Shown: positions 25,917-35,525 of the stretch, in pieces
Numbering within the stretch: the stretch's first letter is position 1
Layout: the number at the start of each line of letters is the position of its first letter
Origin: Helicobacter sp. 11S02596-1
GTDB lineage: Bacteria > Campylobacterota > Campylobacteria > Campylobacterales > Helicobacteraceae
Length of the DNA stretch: 64,000 nt
Reading direction: 5' to 3'
Assembly (NCBI RefSeq): GCF_002272825.1
Contig: NZ_MLAM01000002.1
Coordinates: forward strand, 62,001-126,000
Position numbers and translations under genes: made by a program
Notes under the pieces: model-generated
Told to the model about the DNA's origin: nothing
Database searches by the model: none
Seen by the model: the letters and a program-made list of their open reading frames with translations, nothing else

Positions 25917-27464
25917 TTAGGTATTTTCCTTAGGAGATGATTTTAGCAAATCTTTCATACTCAAATAACTATTGAGGGCAGATACATACGCTTTTGCTGT
26001 GGCACTCATCGTATCAAGATCAATGCCGTGTCCCATAATCGCAGGTTTATTCGCTTCAAACACCACCCGCACGACCACCTTTGCTAATGCGTCTTTCCCA
26101 CTACTGACAGATTCGACCTGATAATCTTTGAGATTGCCTGTGATTCCTGTGATACGATCGATACTTTTGAGGATACTATCGACACTGCCATTACCCAACG
26201 CACAATCGCTATAGGCAACGCCATCTTTGGTGATACTCACAACCGCACAATATTTACCTGCAGAACTCGCACTGATTTGGGTGAGCTCAAGGGCAAAAAC
26301 TTGCGGTATATGCGTGGTTTCTTCGTTTAAAATCGCACGAATATCATCATCAAAGACTTGTTTTTTGCTATCACAAAGGACCTTAAACCTCTCAAATGCC
26401 TTGTTGAGCTCCTCATCATCTACGCTAAATCCTAGCGATTTTATCTTATCCCTAAAGGCCGCTCTGCCTGAATGCTTGCCAAGCACCAATGTGTTATTTT
26501 GGATAATCCCCACATCAGCAGGCTTGATGATCTCATAGGTTTGGGGATTTTTGAGCATACCATCTTGATGGATACCGCTTTCGTGAGCAAAGGCATTTTG
26601 CCCTACGATAGCTTTATTTGGCTGGGGTTTGATACCGGTAACATCAGCTACAAGCTTGGAGGTCGGGTAGATTTCTTGGGTTGTGATCCTTGTATCCAAG
26701 CCATTAAAAAGCTCTTTTCTGGTTTTTAAAATCATCACCACTTCTTCAAGTGCGGTATTGCCCCCACGCTCCCCTAGTGCATTGATGGTGCATTCAACCT
26801 GCCTCGCACCATTTTGAACCCCAGCGATGGAATTTGCCACTGCCAAGCCCAAATCATCGTGGCAATGCACGGACAAAACAATGCCTTGTTGGGTCAAATA
26901 CGAAAATTCAGCGATGATTTTTCCCATTTCTTCTGGCAAAGCATAGCCAACGGTATCGGGGAGATTTAGCGTGGTTGCCCCAGCCTCGACTACGGCAGTA
27001 AGGATTTCTTTCAAAAAGCCCATATCACTCCGTGAAGCGTCCTCACAGCTAAACTGGATATCGCTCGCTAATGTCTTGGCATAAGCGATGGCATTCACCG
27101 CACGTTTGATAACCTCATCAGGCTTCATTTTTAGCTTGTATTCCATATGGATATTAGAAGTAGCGATAAAAATATGAAGCCGTTTGGATTGAGCGGATTT
27201 GAGGGCTTGGGCTGCACTCCAAATGTCTTTTTCAACCGCACGGCACAAAGAACAAATCGTGCTTGTTTTTATGACTTGTGAAATCCTCTCAATCGCTTCA
27301 AAATCTCCCGGGCTCGAAGCGGCAAACCCCGCTTCAATCACATCAACGCCCAATCTCTCAAGTTGTTTGGCGACTTTTATCTTTTCTTCGATATTCATCG
27401 AAGCACCCGGGCTTTGCTCGCCATCTCGCAATGTGGTATCAAAAATCTTAATCATTTCAGACAT
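25917..27464 (-). CDS. leuA: 2-isopropylmalate synthase
   Basis: 515 residues. LeuA condenses 2-oxoisovalerate with acetyl-CoA, the first committed step of leucine synthesis. The barrel signature [15 protein letters not shown] is at residues 9-23, the metal ligands are in [15 protein letters not shown], and a C-terminal regulatory domain (about 390-515) carries the leucine feedback site. It sits between pssA and copA, which are neighbours in H. pylori, so it is an insertion or retained gene. With ilvBH at 57-59 kb it indicates branched-chain amino-acid synthesis. Confidence 0.93.
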   Translation of the reverse strand: MSEMIKIFDTTLRDGEQSPGASMNIEEKIKVAKQLERLGVDVIEAGFAASSPGDFEAIERISQVIKTSTICSLCRAVEKDIWSAAQALKSAQSKRLHIFIATSNIHMEYKLKMKPDEVIKRAVNAIAYAKTLASDIQFSCEDASRSDMGFLKEILTAVVEAGATTLNLPDTVGYALPEEMGKIIAEFSYLTQQGIVLSVHCHDDLGLAVANSIAGVQNGARQVECTINALGERGGNTALEEVVMILKTRKELFNGLDTRITTQEIYPTSKLVADVTGIKPQPNKAIVGQNAFAHESGIHQDGMLKNPQTYEIIKPADVGIIQNNTLVLGKHSGRAAFRDKIKSLGFSVDDEELNKAFERFKVLCDSKKQVFDDDIRAILNEETTHIPQVFALELTQISASSAGKYCAVVSITKDGVAYSDCALGNGSVDSILKSIDRITGITGNLKDYQVESVSSGKDALAKVVVRVVFEANKPAIMGHGIDLDTMSATAKAYVSALNSYLSMKDLLKSSPKENT

Positions 27465-27690
27465 TAGTTATCCTTTAGTTTATTTTTTATGGTGAATATA
27501 GGTAATTTATTGGGTATAAGGGTGAGGCTACTAAAAGCCCAGAAGGAGGGTGGAGTGAATTTTCTTGCTACAATGATACGTGATTTGCATACAGATTCTC
27601 ATTGATTTGCCTTGTTTTGGACTCACTCCTAGATTTTTCAAGTGTATCTTTTATTTTCTTAAATACGGCTTTGATTTAAGATGAATAATT

Positions 27691-28395
27691 TTAAATTTTT
27701 TTAACAAACATTTTGCCAATCAAAAATAACCAACGCAAAATCCCATAAAGGGCATAAAATGTCATACAAATACTTAAAACCTCGCGAGGTCTGAGGAACG
27801 CAATCGCTAGAAAAATCAAAAGTATCACGAAAGATTTCAGATTCCATTTGATTTTTTTAAAGCTCGGGTAGCGGATATTGCTCACCATCAAGATACTCAA
27901 AACAAAGGTGGCTATGAGTATCACATAGCCGTATTCCACACCAAAAATGCCATACTGGATGTCAATGAGTATCCACAACACGACCAAAACAGCTGCTGAT
28001 GGGATAGGCAAGCCGATAAAAGAGTTTGGTTCCGCATCGGGGGTGGCGATATTAAATCGTGCCAATCGGATCGCACCAAAAATAACAAACAAAGCCGACA
28101 CGATAACGCCATACCTGCCATATTCCCCACCGATATAAAAATACAATAACATCGCAGGGGCAACACCAAAAGCAATGACATCTGCAAGCGAATCAAACTC
28201 CACGCCAAACTTGCTGGTGGTGCGTGTCATCCTCGCTACTCGCCCATCAAGCCCATCTAAAACCATCGAAGCTATAATCAACCAACAAGACCACTCAAAC
28301 ATCGCATTGGAAGAAAACATAATACTCACAACGCCCAAAAAAATGCTCCCAGCCGTAAAGAGGTTTGGGAGTGCGTATAACGGGTTGATATTCAT
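27691..28395 (-). CDS. pssA: Phosphatidylserine synthase (CDP-diacylglycerol-serine O-phosphatidyltransferase)
   Basis: 234 residues with several membrane helices. It joins CDP-diacylglycerol and serine. The CDP-alcohol phosphatidyltransferase motif DGx2ARx8Gx3Dx3D is complete: DGRVAR, then G and FDSLAD at the right spacing near residues 46-70. It overlaps the PSD-like gene by four bases. The 226-base gap downstream to leuA has no recognisable gene. Confidence 0.9.
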   Translation of the reverse strand: MNINPLYALPNLFTAGSIFLGVVSIMFSSNAMFEWSCWLIIASMVLDGLDGRVARMTRTTSKFGVEFDSLADVIAFGVAPAMLLYFYIGGEYGRYGVIVSALFVIFGAIRLARFNIATPDAEPNSFIGLPIPSAAVLVVLWILIDIQYGIFGVEYGYVILIATFVLSILMVSNIRYPSFKKIKWNLKSFVILLIFLAIAFLRPREVLSICMTFYALYGILRWLFLIGKMFVKKI

Positions 28396-29003
28396 TTGAT
28401 ATATCCTATTAAAGTTTGTCCGCCTTTGATTTTATCACCAATATTGACCTTGATGTCCAAAAGCTTTGCGGGGAATCGAAGCTCCAAGCGACCCAGCTTC
28501 ATAAAGCCCATCCGATCATTGATGGTGCAATGGGTTTTTTCATAAAACGTTGCTGAAGAAAATATTTCAGGAAAAAGCTCCATTTCAAAACAATGCTGGG
28601 CTTGAGAAGAAAAGGTTATCTTTGTATTGAGGGCATTTTTGAGTTCTTCTTGGCAATATCTCAAAAAAAGCCCACTTTTTTTGCAAACCTCATAGCTCAC
28701 AATATCGCTAGGCGCTCTGATAATCCCCACATCGAGCCAATCGACTGCAATACAAATATGTAACCTATCAGCGTGTGCAGAAATTTTCTCGATCTTACCA
28801 TCAATAGGGGCCAACACGATGGGGTTAAACCTATCATCGGGAAGTCTTTCGGGATTTCTAAATGCAAAAAGCCACAAAAGTAGGCATAAAAAAGACAAAA
28901 AGATCAGCAATCCCCAGTCCAACCATAAAAAAACCAAAAACAAAACCAAAAGGACGATTGCTCCCTTATAGCCCTCTTTTGCGATGATTTGCGTGCTTGT
29001 CAT
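28392..29003 (-). CDS. Phosphatidylserine decarboxylase-like protein lacking the pyruvoyl serine
   Basis: 203 residues. Two N-terminal membrane helices are followed by FRNPER and VLAPIDGKIEKIS, typical of the short PSD type, and by a final KVNIGDKIKGGQTLIGY lipoyl-like end. PSD normally cleaves itself at a Gly-Ser bond (LGST or FGS) to form the pyruvoyl cofactor; the aligned place here reads MKLGRLELRF, with Arg in place of Ser. So this protein probably cannot make the cofactor by the usual route. H. pylori has a gene at the same place (between ftsH and pssA). Role unknown; perhaps a PssA partner. Confidence 0.7.
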   Translation of the reverse strand: MTSTQIIAKEGYKGAIVLLVLFLVFLWLDWGLLIFLSFLCLLLWLFAFRNPERLPDDRFNPIVLAPIDGKIEKISAHADRLHICIAVDWLDVGIIRAPSDIVSYEVCKKSGLFLRYCQEELKNALNTKITFSSQAQHCFEMELFPEIFSSATFYEKTHCTINDRMGFMKLGRLELRFPAKLLDIKVNIGDKIKGGQTLIGYIK

Positions 29004-29006
29004 TTT

Positions 29007-30926
29007 TTAGTTCTCTTCAATATTGACCAATCTTGTAGGTAGATTGTTGTGGGTTTCATAATCAGCGATGATTTCTCGCACCCTCGCCCCATCAATAACT
29101 TCTTTTTCAAATAATTCTTGGACCATTTTTTCGATAGCTTCTTGATAATCACTCAACGTTTGCTTGACGTGAATGTAGCGCTCATCGAGTGTTTTTTTGA
29201 TGAAATTATCCATATTTTCAGCTGTTTTTTCGCTAAATTCGCGCGCACTCCCCAAGCCCCCACCAAGAAACGCATTTCTTGGCTTTTCTAAAACCATCAA
29301 ACCGCTTACATCTGTCATCCCATAATAGCTCACCATTGATTTGATAATATCTGTCGCCCGCTCCAAATCATTGCTTGCCCCTGTGGAGATTTCACCCAAA
29401 AAGACTTCTTCTGCGGCACGACCACCGAGCAAAACGTCGATTTCAGCAATGAGTTCGTGTTTTTGCATTAGGTATTTGTTTTCTTCGGGGGTATTGAGGG
29501 TATAGCCTAGTGCTGCCATCCCTCGTGGGATGATAGAAACTTTATTCACCCGAGCAGAACCCTCTGTCATTTCCGAGATCACAGCGTGCCCGCTTTCGTG
29601 ATAAGCGACAATCTTTTTTTCTTTGGGCGAAATACGGCGAGACTTTTTCTCTAATCCTGCAATGCCCCGCTCAACGGCTTCTTTGAGATGTTTTTGGCTG
29701 ACTTCTTTTTGATTAGCTCTCCCAGCAAGGAGTGCTGCTTCATTGATAATATTTGCCAAATCCGCACCCGCAAGCCCGGCAGTGAGCTTGGCAATCTCTT
29801 GTAAATCGACATCACGGGCTAGTTTTACCGATTTGATATGGACCTTTAAAATCTCGACCCTGCCGTTAAAATCAGGTTTATCGACCAAAACTTGCCTGTC
29901 AAATCGCCCCGGTCTTAGCAACGCAGGATCAAGGACTTCGGGTCGATTAGTCGCAGCCAGCACGATGACAGGGGCGTTTTCTGAACCAAATCCATCCATT
30001 TCAGCCAAAAGCTGGTTGAGCGTTTGCTCCCGCTCATCATTCCCGCTAATCATCCCACCGGCAGCCCGAGATTTTCCAATCGCATCAATCTCATCGATGA
30101 ATATAATGCTGGGGGCTTCTTTTTTTGCCATTTCAAACAAATCCCGCACCCGACTTGCCCCAAGCCCGACAAACATCTCAATAAAACTACTCCCACTCAT
30201 TGAAAAAAACGGCACATTCGCCTCGCCTGCCACAGCTTTTGCCAAGAGCGTTTTACCGGTGCCCGGAGGCCCTACGAGCAAAACACCTTTGGGGATTTTT
30301 GCTCCCAAAGAAGCGTATCTATCGGGGTATTTGAGAAAATCCACAATCTCAACAACCTCTTCTTTTGCTTCTTCATTGCCTGCCATATCATCAAATTTGA
30401 CCTTTGGTTTCTCTGCATTCACGAGCTTTTTGGAGCTTCCCATCCCAAAAAAACCCCCGCCCATATTTTTTTGCATCCGATTTGCCATAAACATCCACAA
30501 TCCCAAGATGATAAAGACCGGAAGCAACCAACTCAAGATCTCTGTAAAGAAATTCGACTCGCTAAACCCACTATATTCGATTTTTTGATCATCGAGCAAT
30601 GGCACTAAGGATGGGTCAGCGACCTTTTTGGCAACATAGATTATTTTTTGCCCATTTGCCCCTTTCCCGACGGCTTTTACAAGGGTTTGCCCGATACTTA
30701 CAGAGCTGACTTCTTTGTCTTTGATGAGCTGTTTAAAATCATAATAATTAATATTTTTTGTGCTACTAGCCCCAAAACGATCTGCTAATCCGCCATCTTC
30801 AGGACTCATAATACGAAAAGCAATCAACGCAACCACGACAAAGATAATAAACAATACCACGGGATTTTGATTGAATGGTTTTTTATTGTTTGGATTATTG
30901 GGATTTTGGTTGTTGTTTTGTGCCAT
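29007..30926 (-). CDS. ftsH: ATP-dependent zinc metalloprotease FtsH
   Basis: 639 residues. FtsH is the membrane-anchored AAA protease for membrane and regulatory proteins. It has two membrane helices (about 17-40 and 135-155), Walker A GPPGTGKT, Walker [12 protein letters not shown], the second region of homology [19 protein letters not shown] and the zinc site HESGHA. An Asn/Pro-rich N-terminus precedes the first helix. GAGG five bases before ATG marks the start. It lies in the conserved cheY-prmA-ftsH run. Confidence 0.96.
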   Translation of the reverse strand: MAQNNNQNPNNPNNKKPFNQNPVVLFIIFVVVALIAFRIMSPEDGGLADRFGASSTKNINYYDFKQLIKDKEVSSVSIGQTLVKAVGKGANGQKIIYVAKKVADPSLVPLLDDQKIEYSGFSESNFFTEILSWLLPVFIILGLWMFMANRMQKNMGGGFFGMGSSKKLVNAEKPKVKFDDMAGNEEAKEEVVEIVDFLKYPDRYASLGAKIPKGVLLVGPPGTGKTLLAKAVAGEANVPFFSMSGSSFIEMFVGLGASRVRDLFEMAKKEAPSIIFIDEIDAIGKSRAAGGMISGNDEREQTLNQLLAEMDGFGSENAPVIVLAATNRPEVLDPALLRPGRFDRQVLVDKPDFNGRVEILKVHIKSVKLARDVDLQEIAKLTAGLAGADLANIINEAALLAGRANQKEVSQKHLKEAVERGIAGLEKKSRRISPKEKKIVAYHESGHAVISEMTEGSARVNKVSIIPRGMAALGYTLNTPEENKYLMQKHELIAEIDVLLGGRAAEEVFLGEISTGASNDLERATDIIKSMVSYYGMTDVSGLMVLEKPRNAFLGGGLGSAREFSEKTAENMDNFIKKTLDERYIHVKQTLSDYQEAIEKMVQELFEKEVIDGARVREIIADYETHNNLPTRLVNIEEN

Positions 30927-30962
30927 CTTTTCCTCGTTTTTTGAATTTTAGGGTCAATTATA

Positions 30963-31955
30963 TTATTTTTGAGTAAGTTTTACCCCTACCCACTCATCAA
31001 GATGTAAAATCTCTAGCACCTCAAAATCTGTGAATGTCTCCAAAACAGAGGATTCATAATCCTCTAAAATACCCGATAAAATCAAGACGGAATGAGGCTT
31101 TAAGGCGTGAAGAAAATCCTGATGGAGCAGTTTAAGCACATCTGCAAGGATATTGGCAATAATGAGGTCATATTTTTGTGGGGCTTGCTGGATAGACCCC
31201 TCCCAAATCTTATCAACTTCCAAAGCATTGAGTGCAAAATTTTTCTGGCTTTCTTTCACGGCTAACACATCGGTATCACACATTTGCACCCTCGCCCCTA
31301 GCTTTTTAGCAGCGATGGATAATATCCCGCTCCCACAGCCCACATCCAAGACATCCTTGCCTGATAAATCCATCTCTGAAAGCATTTGCAAACACATCGC
31401 TGTGCTAGCGTGATGCCCTGAACCAAAAGCCAATGCGGGGTCGATCAAAATATCTATGACTTTTTGGGGATTTTTGGCTTCTCCTAGATTTTGCGTTTGA
31501 TGGGATTTTTGCACCGCTTCCCCGCACGCCCCATTGGCTAGTTCATCAGGCGTCTTTGGTGGCTCACACCAGCTCGGGCGGATATAAAACCTCCCGCACC
31601 AAATCGGGGTGATACTCGCTTGGTAGTTTTGTATCCAGTCTTGATTTTTGCAAATCTTGCTTTCATAGGCAACGCCGATGTTTTGGTTTAGTCTGGTTGA
31701 TAATTGCGAACAAAAGTCTTTTAAAGCCGGGATCAAACTATCTTCTGGACTGCTAGAGCCATAAACAATCAAAGCTTTTTTGGGGGAAGGGATTTGAGAA
31801 ATATTAAGATAAATGGGGTTATCAAGAATTTTTGAAACATCTGAATGAATATCCCTCTCCTCGATCGCATCTTGGGTGATTTCAATCAAAAAATCAGCAA
31901 ATACCTCATCGCAATCACTCGGGATAATAAGCGTTTCAAAATAATGCTCCTGCAT
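30963..31955 (-). CDS. prmA: Ribosomal protein L11 methyltransferase
   Basis: 330 residues. PrmA trimethylates ribosomal protein L11. The SAM-binding motif VLDVGCGSGILSIAAKKLGA lies in the C-terminal half, preceded by LAFGSGHHAST (the family's FGTGxHxTT motif, here with SGHHAS) and followed by DLIIANIL, the NIxxxxL motif. The N-terminal half is the L11-recognition domain. Its order after cheY and before ftsH matches H. pylori. Confidence 0.9.
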   Translation of the reverse strand: MQEHYFETLIIPSDCDEVFADFLIEITQDAIEERDIHSDVSKILDNPIYLNISQIPSPKKALIVYGSSSPEDSLIPALKDFCSQLSTRLNQNIGVAYESKICKNQDWIQNYQASITPIWCGRFYIRPSWCEPPKTPDELANGACGEAVQKSHQTQNLGEAKNPQKVIDILIDPALAFGSGHHASTAMCLQMLSEMDLSGKDVLDVGCGSGILSIAAKKLGARVQMCDTDVLAVKESQKNFALNALEVDKIWEGSIQQAPQKYDLIIANILADVLKLLHQDFLHALKPHSVLILSGILEDYESSVLETFTDFEVLEILHLDEWVGVKLTQK

Positions 31956-31976
31956 AAAAACCTTTAGTCATTTCTT

Positions 31977-32351
31977 TTAGTCATTCGTGCCTAAAACCAC
32001 TTCAAGCTTTTCTTTCAAAACTTGGGGGGTGAAAGGCTTGACGATATAGTTATTCACACCCGCTTTGAGTGCGGTGATAACTTCTGCCTTGCCCCCCTCA
32101 GTTGTAACCATAATAATAGGAATATCTGTGTATCGCTTATCTGCACGCACTTTTTTGACAAGCTCAAGCCCGTTCATTTCAGGCATATTCCAATCAGTTA
32201 TCAAGACTTTGATATCTTCAACACTATCTAAGAGACCCCAAGCTTCCACCCCGTGCTCAGCCTCTAAAATATCTTCATAGCCCAATCGCTGAAGCGTATT
32301 TTTTATAATCCTTCTCATTGTGGAACTATCATCTACTACCAGCAATTTCAA
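31977..32351 (-). CDS. cheY: Chemotaxis response regulator CheY
   Basis: 124 residues forming a lone receiver domain. The acidic pocket is Asp7-Asp8, the phosphorylated Asp53 is in LITDWNMPEMNG, the switch Thr is in MVTTEGG and the Lys in IVKPFTP. Length and sequence fit the CheY that binds the flagellar switch. The start is TTG with GAGGAG six bases upstream. It heads the cheY-prmA-ftsH run. Confidence 0.95.
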   Translation of the reverse strand: MKLLVVDDSSTMRRIIKNTLQRLGYEDILEAEHGVEAWGLLDSVEDIKVLITDWNMPEMNGLELVKKVRADKRYTDIPIIMVTTEGGKAEVITALKAGVNNYIVKPFTPQVLKEKLEVVLGTND

Positions 32352-32477
32352 TTTCTACTCCTCGAAAAATAAATATACAATTTGCTATCATACTTCAATT
32401 AATATTTTCTCTTAGTGAAGACTTTTGGAATCATAACATAGTTCCCATCATAAATCGCTAAGAAATTCTAAAACCAT

Positions 32478-33200
32478 TCATACAAATCGTTTTAATACCC
32501 ATCCCAAATCGACCTGCCCCTCATAATACGCTTTCCCGATGATAACCCCGCCACACATAGCATTATCTTTCAACCCTTGCTCTAAAGCATACAAATCATT
32601 TTTGTCTTTGAATCCCCCGCTAGCGATACAAAAACACCCGCTATGTTTTGCCATCTGCAACGTCCATTCGACATTGATACCACTAAGTGCGCCATCTCTG
32701 CTAATATCGGTGCAAATGATCGCATCAATATCGCTATTTTGAAACATTTCTGCTAGTTCTAGATCTTTTATTTCTCCTGTTTTTGCCCAGCCATCGACAG
32801 CAACTTTGCCATTTTTAGAATCAATCCCCACAGCGATTTTGTATTTTTTTGCCATTTCTTTGACAAATGCGGGATTTTTCATCGCTACTGAGCCTAAAAT
32901 CAAGCGATCAATACCCATATCGGTATATGTTTTTATCGTGTCTTCATCGCGTATTCCCCCACCAAGCTGGATTTTGAGCTGGCAGGTTTTGGCAATGTTC
33001 TCAATGACGGCGAGATTTTTGGGCTTCCCACAAAATGCCCCGTCCAAATCCACGATATGCACCCACTTTGCGCCCAAATCCTCAAATTTTTTGGCAAATT
33101 CGCTGGCTTCTCCATAGATTTTTGCACTTGCCATCTCGCCTTGAAATAGCCTCACAGCCTTGCCCTCTTTGAGATCGATTGCTGGGAATATCTCTAACAT
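32478..33200 (-). CDS. hisA: Phosphoribosylformimino-5-aminoimidazole carboxamide ribotide isomerase
   Basis: 240 residues. HisA does the Amadori isomerisation in histidine synthesis. Catalytic Asp is in [16 protein letters not shown] near residue 8; [18 protein letters not shown] and [11 protein letters not shown] (second catalytic Asp) follow in the barrel. No other histidine gene is in the window. It is divergent from the methyltransferase gene. Confidence 0.93.
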   Translation of the reverse strand: MLEIFPAIDLKEGKAVRLFQGEMASAKIYGEASEFAKKFEDLGAKWVHIVDLDGAFCGKPKNLAVIENIAKTCQLKIQLGGGIRDEDTIKTYTDMGIDRLILGSVAMKNPAFVKEMAKKYKIAVGIDSKNGKVAVDGWAKTGEIKDLELAEMFQNSDIDAIICTDISRDGALSGINVEWTLQMAKHSGCFCIASGGFKDKNDLYALEQGLKDNAMCGGVIIGKAYYEGQVDLGWVLKRFV

Positions 33201-33236
33201 CGCATAAATCCTTTTTGTTTTTTGAATTAATGATAA

Positions 33237-33245
33237 ATTTTACCA
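33237..33245 (-). promoter_or_regulatory. Candidate extended -10 promoter of hisA
   Basis: The minus strand reads TGGTAAAAT about 37 bases before the hisA ATG. Pattern only. Confidence 0.4.
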
Positions 33246-33300
33246 CAAACAAATCCGCCAAACCACGCAAGATTCCCAAGTGCAATTTTCGCAGGGATTA

Positions 33301-33309
33301 TGATAAAAT
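33301..33309 (+). promoter_or_regulatory. Candidate extended -10 promoter of the methyltransferase-sugar gene unit
   Basis: TGATAAAAT lies about 53 bases before the ATG of the methyltransferase gene, in the divergent gap with hisA. Pattern only. Confidence 0.35.
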
Positions 33310-33361
33310 TACCCGATTACGAATAATGGTCCAATCTCTTGGAATTTGAAAACGGGGCTTG

Positions 33362-35044
33362 ATGATGAAAAAATTGCTGGATTGTTTTGAGTATTTGAAA
33401 CGCTACCATATTGATGTGCTTGATACCATATCCATTATTTTAGAACTCTTTATCCTCAAAACCCAAAATCCCACAGCCCTCGCCCATCTCATCGAAAAAG
33501 ATACAAAAAAAAATCTGCTTTATAATGAGCTACAAACCTTGATCCAAAACCTCATCAAGCCTTCTTTTTATGTCAAAATCAATCCCAATGCCAATATCTC
33601 AAAAATCCTCAAAATCATCCATCAAGCCCCGCTAGACAACCATATCATCGAGCAATTTCTCCACACCATCACCCAAAAAAAAACCGCCAACAAGCTCTAT
33701 TATTATTCCACCCCCTCGGAGGTCAATCAACTCTTGATTTCTCTTTTGGATATTGCCCCCGGTGATGAGATATACAATCCCTGCTATGGGATTGGGAGCG
33801 TGTTTTTAAGCATAGGCAACACAACAAAAGCAATCAAACTCTATGGGGAAGAACTCGATGAAAAGCTCTCAAATATCGCCCATCTCATCGCCCAACTCGC
33901 CCAAATCAAAGACACCAAACTTTATGTCAATGACATCTTGAAACAACCGATTTTCAAAACAAAAAATGGTTTTGAAAAATTCGACAAAGTCCTATGCAAT
34001 CCCCCGCTATACGCTCATATGGGCATTGAATACCTCAAAGAAGACGAACGCTTTGGCAAGATGGGGATCTTGGTAAAAAACTATCCCGAACTGGTGTTTT
34101 TGACCCACGCCCTCGCCCACCTAAAAAAAAGAGGCGTGTTTATCATCCGCAATCAGACACTCCAAAAATCTTCCTTAGAAGAAAAGCTCCGTGAGCGCCT
34201 CTGCAAAGAAAAAATGATCGAAGCGATCATTGAGCTACCCAAAAACATCTTCCCTCACCAAAATCACGAATTTTCTATCCTCGTGATTTCGCCAAATAAC
34301 GAGGATATTTTGCATATCAATGCCAACAATGAATATTTTTATCAAAAAGATGGCAAATACAATCGGCTCGTGCATACTGAAGAACTCGCAAATATTTTCA
34401 AGAAAAAACTCCAAACACCCTATTCGACACTCACGCCACTTTCAAATATCCAAATCCACGACTTGCGCGCACAAAGCTATGTCAATAGAAATCTCCCCCC
34501 AAGGCATACTTTCACCCTCAAATCCCTAGATGTAGAGATTTTTCGCGGGCAACGCGTCTATGGTAGCCCAAAAGATGAACCTATCGAGTATTACGATGTA
34601 GGTATTGCAGATTTTAAACCCTATGGGATGACGCAAACTTTTGAAAACAAAAAAAATCGTGGCGACAAAGCAAAAATCAAAAAATACGCCTTGCATTCTT
34701 ATGATATTTTGCTCTCTCTTAGGGGTGTCTCACCCAAAATCGCCCTACTTGGCGAGCTTAAAAGCTGTTGTGTTGCCAACGCTGGTATCATCACACTGCG
34801 AGCAAAAAACAAATCAATGGCGATCGGGCTTTATTGCTATTTTTTCCGCACCGATGGGGAAAACGCCCTCAAAAAAATCTACGAACAAAGCGGGGAAAAC
34901 ACCGTTAATATCGAAAATCTCTACCAACTCAATATCCCCAAAGACTATGACAAACACGCCAAAAAAATATTCAGCGTGCTTGAAAAATTAGGCAATGACC
35001 TCCAAGCCATCGAAGACAAAATAAAAGTTCTAAAGGAATCTTAA
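33362..35044 (+). CDS. HsdM-like N6-adenine DNA methyltransferase fused to an HsdS-like domain
   Basis: 560 residues. The first about 345 residues are HsdM-like: the SAM motif NPCYGIG (about 139-145), then the catalytic-motif position CNPPLYAH (about 212-219). The expected aromatic after NPP is Leu here, so activity is uncertain. From about 380 the protein resembles one target-recognition half of HsdS (VEIFRGQRVYGSP, YDVGIADF, LLSLRG, ending in a helix with LGNDLQAIEDKIKVLK). No HsdR gene is near. Two A9 tracts (33505-33513 and 33675-33683) are possible slippage sites. Its stop overlaps the next ATG (TAATG), so it is coupled to sugar-modification genes. Confidence 0.75.
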   Translation: MMKKLLDCFEYLKRYHIDVLDTISIILELFILKTQNPTALAHLIEKDTKKNLLYNELQTLIQNLIKPSFYVKINPNANISKILKIIHQAPLDNHIIEQFLHTITQKKTANKLYYYSTPSEVNQLLISLLDIAPGDEIYNPCYGIGSVFLSIGNTTKAIKLYGEELDEKLSNIAHLIAQLAQIKDTKLYVNDILKQPIFKTKNGFEKFDKVLCNPPLYAHMGIEYLKEDERFGKMGILVKNYPELVFLTHALAHLKKRGVFIIRNQTLQKSSLEEKLRERLCKEKMIEAIIELPKNIFPHQNHEFSILVISPNNEDILHINANNEYFYQKDGKYNRLVHTEELANIFKKKLQTPYSTLTPLSNIQIHDLRAQSYVNRNLPPRHTFTLKSLDVEIFRGQRVYGSPKDEPIEYYDVGIADFKPYGMTQTFENKKNRGDKAKIKKYALHSYDILLSLRGVSPKIALLGELKSCCVANAGIITLRAKNKSMAIGLYCYFFRTDGENALKKIYEQSGENTVNIENLYQLNIPKDYDKHAKKIFSVLEKLGNDLQAIEDKIKVLKES

Positions 35045-35523
35045 TGACAACTATCCCATCGGATTTAAAAAACATTGCTTATGGAAAAAATGTCTCCATC
35101 ATCACCCCGTGCAATCTCTATGGTTGCACGCTAGGCGATAATGTCTTTATCGGGCCGTTTGTAGAAATCCAAAAAGACGTTACTATCGGGGAAAATACCC
35201 GTATCCAAAGCCATAGTTTTATCTGTTCGCTTGTAACCATTGGCAAAGACTGCTTCATCGCTCACGGCGTGATGTTTATTAATGATTTGTTTGAAAAAGG
35301 ACACCCATCACTGAGCGAGGCAGAATGGAAAAGCACGCATATTGGTAATAATGTCTCTATCGGGAGCAATGCGACGATTTTGCCAGTAAAAATCTGTGAT
35401 AATGTCGTGATTGGTGCTGGGAGTGTCGTTACCAAAGATATCACACAAGCGGGTATCTATGCGGGCAATCCTGCCAAAAAACTCCGCCCGCTAAAAAAAC
35501 CCCGCCGTTTCAAAAGACTTTAG
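35044..35523 (+). CDS. WbpD/WlbB-like sugar N-acetyltransferase
   Basis: 159 residues forming a left-handed beta-helix: GDNVFIGPFVEIQKDVTIG, ENTRIQSHSFICSLVTIG, then HIGNNVSIGSNATILPVKI. Such enzymes acetylate the 3-amino group of UDP-2,3-diamino-sugars for lipopolysaccharide; CFIAHGVMFINDLF fits WbpD/WlbB. AAGGAA precedes the ATG. It is followed by a dehydrogenase of the WbpB/WlbA type, and in the known pathway the dehydrogenase, an aminotransferase and this acetyltransferase act in turn. The aminotransferase is not here. Confidence 0.8.
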   Translation: MTTIPSDLKNIAYGKNVSIITPCNLYGCTLGDNVFIGPFVEIQKDVTIGENTRIQSHSFICSLVTIGKDCFIAHGVMFINDLFEKGHPSLSEAEWKSTHIGNNVSIGSNATILPVKICDNVVIGAGSVVTKDITQAGIYAGNPAKKLRPLKKPRRFKRL

Positions 35524-35525
35524 CG

